Assembly (NCBI GenBank): GCA_007117785.1
Contig: SKFV01000275.1
Span: 1-8,581, forward strand
Origin: Pseudomonas sp.
Lineage (GTDB): Bacteria > Pseudomonadota > Gammaproteobacteria > Pseudomonadales > Pseudomonadaceae
Length of the DNA stretch: 8,581 nucleotides
Direction: 5' to 3'
Shown: positions 5,603 through 8,581 of the stretch, piece by piece
How positions within the stretch are numbered: the first letter of the stretch is position 1
Layout: every line of letters begins with the position of its first letter
Program-made: the position numbers and the translations under genes
Notes under the pieces: generated by a model
What the model saw: the letters and a program-made list of their open reading frames with translations, nothing else
Told to the model about the DNA's origin: nothing
The model's database searches: none

Positions 5603-6295
5603 TCAGGCTCCCTTGCCGGCCGGAGCTGGCACCACAGGCTTCGCCTTGGCCTTGCCGTTTCCGTTGCCACTCAGACCGCTGGCTTCAGGATCACGTTGCC
5701 CTTGAACGACTTCAACCAGTTTCGTTGCTTCCTGCTCCATGGCAATTACCAGCTCATCAACCCGGCGAACCAGAAAACGGTGGAATACCAGCGCAGGAAT
5801 GGCAATGGTCAAGCCGGCAGCGGTGGTAATCAATGCCTTGGAAATACCGCCCGCAAGCACTGCCGTATTGCCGCTGCCCTGAACCATGATGGCAGTGAAC
5901 ACGTCGATCATGCCGATCACGGTGCCCAGCAGGCCAAGCAAAGGGGTAATCGCAGCAATGGTGCCAAGCGTGCTCAGGTAGCGCTCCATATCATGGATGA
6001 CCTTGCTGGCCGCTTCCTGAATGCACTCTTTCATGACTTCGCGGCCATGACGCGAGTTGGCCAGACCAGCGGCAAGGATTTCTCCCAGCGGTGAATCGGC
6101 ACGCAGGGTTTTCAGCTTCATCGCATCCATCTGCCCGTCCTTGATCCAGCGCCAGACCTGGCCCAACAGGTTGGGAGGGGCAATGCGACTCGAGCGTAAA
6201 GTCCACAAGCGCTCAATAATAATGGCCAAAGCAATGACTGACGACAAAATGATCGGCAGCATAAGCCAGCCGCCCGCACTGATCAGTTCCCACAC
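5603..6295 (-). CDS. exbB: ExbB/TolQ/MotA-family proton channel protein
   Basis: The 230-residue inner-membrane protein has the three-helix ExbB/TolQ/MotA layout. Transmembrane helix 1 is at about 9-30, a cytoplasmic segment follows (31-108), then helix 2 at about 111-136 with TPLLGLLGTVIGMIDVF (117-133) and helix 3 at about 152-175 with ALITTAAGLTIAIPAL (154-169). The last two stretches are the family signature. With the next gene's product it should form the proton-conducting motor. The C-terminal end from about 200 is a Gly/Asn/Lys/Ala/Pro-rich tail, probably disordered. The start is GTG at 6295-6293, the first in-frame start after an upstream stop, preceded by GGAGG. The gene leads the seven-gene cluster. 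Whether it acts with TonB, TolA or something else cannot be told; the lipid A context and the lack of a tonB gene leave this open. Confidence 0.94.
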   Translation of the reverse strand: MWELISAGGWLMLPIILSSVIALAIIIERLWTLRSSRIAPPNLLGQVWRWIKDGQMDAMKLKTLRADSPLGEILAAGLANSRHGREVMKECIQEAASKVIHDMERYLSTLGTIAAITPLLGLLGTVIGMIDVFTAIMVQGSGNTAVLAGGISKALITTAAGLTIAIPALVFHRFLVRRVDELVIAMEQEATKLVEVVQGQRDPEASGLSGNGNGKAKAKPVVPAPAGKGA

Positions 6296-6387
6296 ACGCG
6301 TTCCCTCCCCCGGTTTACTTTCTTGTTGTCCATTTCAGTTTTTACCTTCGACCCCATCGCGGATTACGGCTATCGCCGGCACCGTTC
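6296..6387. other. comEC-exbB spacer, no resolved promoter or terminator
   Basis: These 92 bases are the longest gap on the minus strand and the natural place for a promoter of the envelope operon. I see no good -35/-10 pair. A small hairpin (CGGC-GATA-GCCG on the minus strand, 6378-6367) has only a 4-base stem and no T-run, so it is not a convincing comEC terminator. Read-through from comEC or a non-consensus promoter is possible. Confidence 0.5.
6304..6308 (-). promoter_or_regulatory. Shine-Dalgarno site that fixes the exbB GTG start
   Basis: On the minus strand this reads GGAGG within a G-rich run, 8 bases before the GTG at 6295-6293. Three overlapping GTG triplets occur at 6297-6291, but only the one at 6295 is in the exbB frame, so the site and frame together define the start. 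Confidence 0.7.
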
Positions 6388-8581
6388 TCATGGTTCATGC
6401 CAGAAGCGCCTGGTTCGATCTCGCCACAGCCACTGACGTTGCGCTACAGGTTCTCGTCCGAGCTCGAAGCGTACCGCACCAGAGCGTGCAGTATAAACCG
6501 GTTCTACGTCGAATTCCTGATAACGTTCGACAACCAGTGGATGCGGATGCCCGAATCGGCTGTGAAAACCCGCGTTGAACACGACCCATTCCGGCGCTAC
6601 CGCGCGAATCAGCGCATAGGATGATGAGCTGCGACTACCATGATGCGGTGCCAGCAAGACACTGGCCTGTAATGCTTGATCCAGCATCTGGTATTCACCC
6701 CGAATGCCCAGATCACCGGGCAACAAGGCAGCCGAGCCATTGGCCGCAACCACGCGCAGCACGCAGGAGCGCTCATTCGGTGGTGCGGGTGCCGGCGCAC
6801 TGTAGACCACTTCGAAGCGCACCCCGTCCCAGCTCCACTGTTCGCCGGCCTGACAGGCCTCGGCAGCCAGTACCGCCGGCAGCGCTTCATGCTGCCCGGC
6901 AAGTACCTGTTGTACCGGTAACAGGCGAGCAACAGCGGGAGCACCACCGGCATGATCATTATCCGCATGGCTGAGCAACATCACATCCAGGTGCCGCACA
7001 CCCATTGCCAGCAGAGCGGGATGCACGACCGCCTCGCCCAGATCAAAGCCGGTGGCAAAACGCGCACCGGCATCGTAAAGCAGCGCATGTTCTCGGGTTT
7101 GCACGACAACCGCAGTCCCCTGCCCCACATCCAGCACGGTCAGCCAGAACTGGCCTGCCGCCGGTCGCGACTGATGCGGAAAGAACAGCACCAGACAACA
7201 GGCCAAGGCGGCTGGCCAGAGCAGCCTGCGCAAAGGGCTCAACACCATCAGCACACCCATCAGACCGATTGCCCAGGTGAGCCAACCAGAAAAAGCCAGC
7301 AGACGCGGGCCCTGCCATCCAGCAACCCAGTGCAATACGTCGAACAGTGTATTCAGCGCCCAGGCTGCCAACCAGAGAATCTGCCCATAGCCACTGACCA
7401 GCTCCACCAGAGTCCCTACCAGAGCCAGAGGCACCACCAGCAAGCCAACCCAGGGAATAGCAAACAGATTGACCAGGGGCGCAGTCAGGCTGCCCGGCAT
7501 CCCCCACAGGATCAGCCAGGGCCATAAGCCGACAAAGATCACCCATTGCGGCAGACCCAACCGCGCCCACCAGGAACGAAGGTTCAGTCGCCCACTCAGG
7601 CTGTAGAGCAAAATGGCTACTGCCATAAACGATAACCAGAAGCCGGCACGCAAGGGCGCCGCCGGATTGATCAGGATCACCATGCAGAAAGCACCCAACC
7701 AGAGGGTCCAGATGCCCGGTCGGCGATACAGCAACTGACTGAGCAGCACCAATGCCACCATCAGCACCGCGCGCTGGGTTGGCACAGCAAAACCGGCCAA
7801 TGCGCTGTACAACGCAGCGACGATCAGCGCCACCGGCGCGGCCAGCCATAATCTTGGCCAGGGCCAGGGTAAGCGCCCCCAGCGGCACAGCAGAGTGAAG
7901 AGGGCAAAAACACTGGCCGCTAGCGTGCCCACATGCAACCCGGAAATCACCATCAGATGGCTGGTGCCCGTCGCCTGCAGGATTTGCCAGTCATCCCGTG
8001 TCAGAACGCTGCGATCTCCGGTAATCAATGCCAGCACGCGCGGATTCTGTTCACTGGCGGCAAACACTGTCAGCAGTCGGTGGCGCAGATCCGAACGCCA
8101 ACCATCAAACAGGCGCGGCTGGGCATCGGCCAGCCGCTCACCCTCACGAACACTCGCCAGCCCGCCGATCTGCTGAGCAAACAGCCAGGCCTCGTAATCA
8201 AAGCTGCCAGGATTGGACATACCGCGCGGACGGCGCAGGGTGGCTTCAAAGCGCCACCATTCGCCGTGGGCAACCGGTTCACCACGAAACCAGTTGGCGC
8301 GAAGTATGGGCAAGGCTTCGCCGGTCTCTGACAGTCGTGCATCAGTCAACAAGAAGCGCCAACCTTGCACTGTAGGCTCAGGCAACCCGGCGACCCGCGC
8401 TTCAATGATGACGCGTTGATTGTCCAGCGCCAACGGCAACCGCTGCTCCAACTGGTGGGCATGCCAGTAAAGCGACCAGAGCAGGCCCAGCAAGGCGTAA
8501 AGCACAAGACTGAGCCACCTTTGCAAGGTACTGAATCGAAGCAGCAACAGGGTGGCAACCAGCAAGGGAATCAGTAGCCAC
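6388..8581 (-). CDS. comEC: ComEC/Rec2-family DNA uptake channel (5' end outside window)
   Basis: ComEC is the inner-membrane channel that passes single-stranded DNA into the cytoplasm during natural transformation. The frame is open to the right edge, giving 730 whole codons; the TTG at 8565 is only an internal possibility, so the true start lies beyond. Numbering from the first whole codon (8580-8578), hydrophobic helices fill about 1-38. An OB-fold-like soluble region follows (about 50-150), then the polytopic Competence domain (about 175-465) with HLMVISGLHVG at 208-218. A metallo-beta-lactamase domain begins with VLDVGQG at 482-488 and contains SHADNDHAGG (537-546), PGD (621-623), APHHGS (644-649) and FGHPHP (676-681), so its metal ligands look intact. 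Length agrees with Pseudomonas ComEC (about 735 residues), so only a short N-terminal piece is missing. It precedes exbB on the same strand by 92 bases. Confidence 0.95.
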   Translation of the reverse strand, partial: WLLIPLLVATLLLLRFSTLQRWLSLVLYALLGLLWSLYWHAHQLEQRLPLALDNQRVIIEARVAGLPEPTVQGWRFLLTDARLSETGEALPILRANWFRGEPVAHGEWWRFEATLRRPRGMSNPGSFDYEAWLFAQQIGGLASVREGERLADAQPRLFDGWRSDLRHRLLTVFAASEQNPRVLALITGDRSVLTRDDWQILQATGTSHLMVISGLHVGTLAASVFALFTLLCRWGRLPWPWPRLWLAAPVALIVAALYSALAGFAVPTQRAVLMVALVLLSQLLYRRPGIWTLWLGAFCMVILINPAAPLRAGFWLSFMAVAILLYSLSGRLNLRSWWARLGLPQWVIFVGLWPWLILWGMPGSLTAPLVNLFAIPWVGLLVVPLALVGTLVELVSGYGQILWLAAWALNTLFDVLHWVAGWQGPRLLAFSGWLTWAIGLMGVLMVLSPLRRLLWPAALACCLVLFFPHQSRPAAGQFWLTVLDVGQGTAVVVQTREHALLYDAGARFATGFDLGEAVVHPALLAMGVRHLDVMLLSHADNDHAGGAPAVARLLPVQQVLAGQHEALPAVLAAEACQAGEQWSWDGVRFEVVYSAPAPAPPNERSCVLRVVAANGSAALLPGDLGIRGEYQMLDQALQASVLLAPHHGSRSSSSYALIRAVAPEWVVFNAGFHSRFGHPHPLVVERYQEFDVEPVYTARSGAVRFELGREPVAQRQWLWRDRTRRFWHEP

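Noticed and set aside
5284..5829. A 181-codon plus-strand frame across exbD and exbB
   Set aside because: It is antisense to two well-supported genes, is rich in Ser/Arg/Pro and has no recognisable domain.
6283..6333. A 16-codon minus-strand frame (MDNKKVNRG...) overlapping the exbB start, a possible leader peptide
   Set aside because: No ribosome binding site precedes its ATG at 6333, and the overlap with exbB is out of frame and too long for a typical stop-start coupling.
6367..6378. Hairpin CGGC-N4-GCCG after comEC as a terminator
   Set aside because: The stem has only 4 pairs and no T-run follows on the minus strand.
6057..6578. A 173-codon plus-strand frame spanning the exbB-comEC spacer
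   Set aside because: It runs antisense through the exbB start, the spacer and the comEC end, with no family motif; the overlap with real genes on both sides argues for chance.
7043..7888. A 281-codon open frame on the minus strand inside comEC
   Set aside because: It is another reading frame of the comEC coding strand across the conserved membrane domain; the comEC frame carries all the family motifs and this one carries none.
8563..8565. TTG at 8565-8563 as the comEC start codon
   Set aside because: The frame stays open to the window edge, and a ComEC of usual length needs a little more N-terminal hydrophobic sequence, so the true start is probably outside.

Overview
The window looks like chromosomal DNA of a Pseudomonas-type gammaproteobacterium (Pseudomonas, Halopseudomonas or Stutzerimonas). 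The order comEC, exbB, exbD, lpxK, a YcaR/Trm112-like gene, kdsB, a low-molecular-weight tyrosine phosphatase and murB, all on the minus strand, is what I know from P. aeruginosa. Most of the DNA is roughly 60% G+C or higher. The genus assignment is inference from gene order and protein similarity by eye; no search was run.

Layout from left to right: (i) 1-459, minus strand, is the N-terminal part of a MalT-like (LuxR-family, ATP-dependent) regulator cut off by the window edge. (ii) 460-801 is an A+T-richer divergent intergenic region with no convincing gene, a possible operator-like inverted repeat and a possible promoter for the next gene. (iii) 802-1692, plus strand, is a LysR-type regulator. 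(iv) 1693-6295, minus strand, is a tightly packed seven-gene cluster, transcribed in the order exbB, exbD, lpxK, trm112-like, kdsB, phosphatase, murB, with junctions from a 7-nt overlap to a 20-nt gap. (v) 6388-8581, minus strand, is comEC, whose 5' end lies outside the window.

The seven-gene cluster is an envelope operon. LpxK phosphorylates the lipid A precursor, KdsB activates KDO for the lipopolysaccharide inner core, and MurB makes UDP-MurNAc for peptidoglycan. ExbB/ExbD form a proton-driven inner-membrane motor whose partner is not encoded here, and the phosphatase may reverse tyrosine phosphorylation. Four of the seven cistrons (exbB, exbD, lpxK, phosphatase) begin with GTG.

I see no mobile element, CRISPR array, tRNA, rRNA or clear terminator. 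I did not find a new biological system. The parts most worth a second look are the regulator pair at 1-1692, which sits where I would expect rne next to murB, and the orphan ExbB/ExbD pair fused into the lipid A operon.
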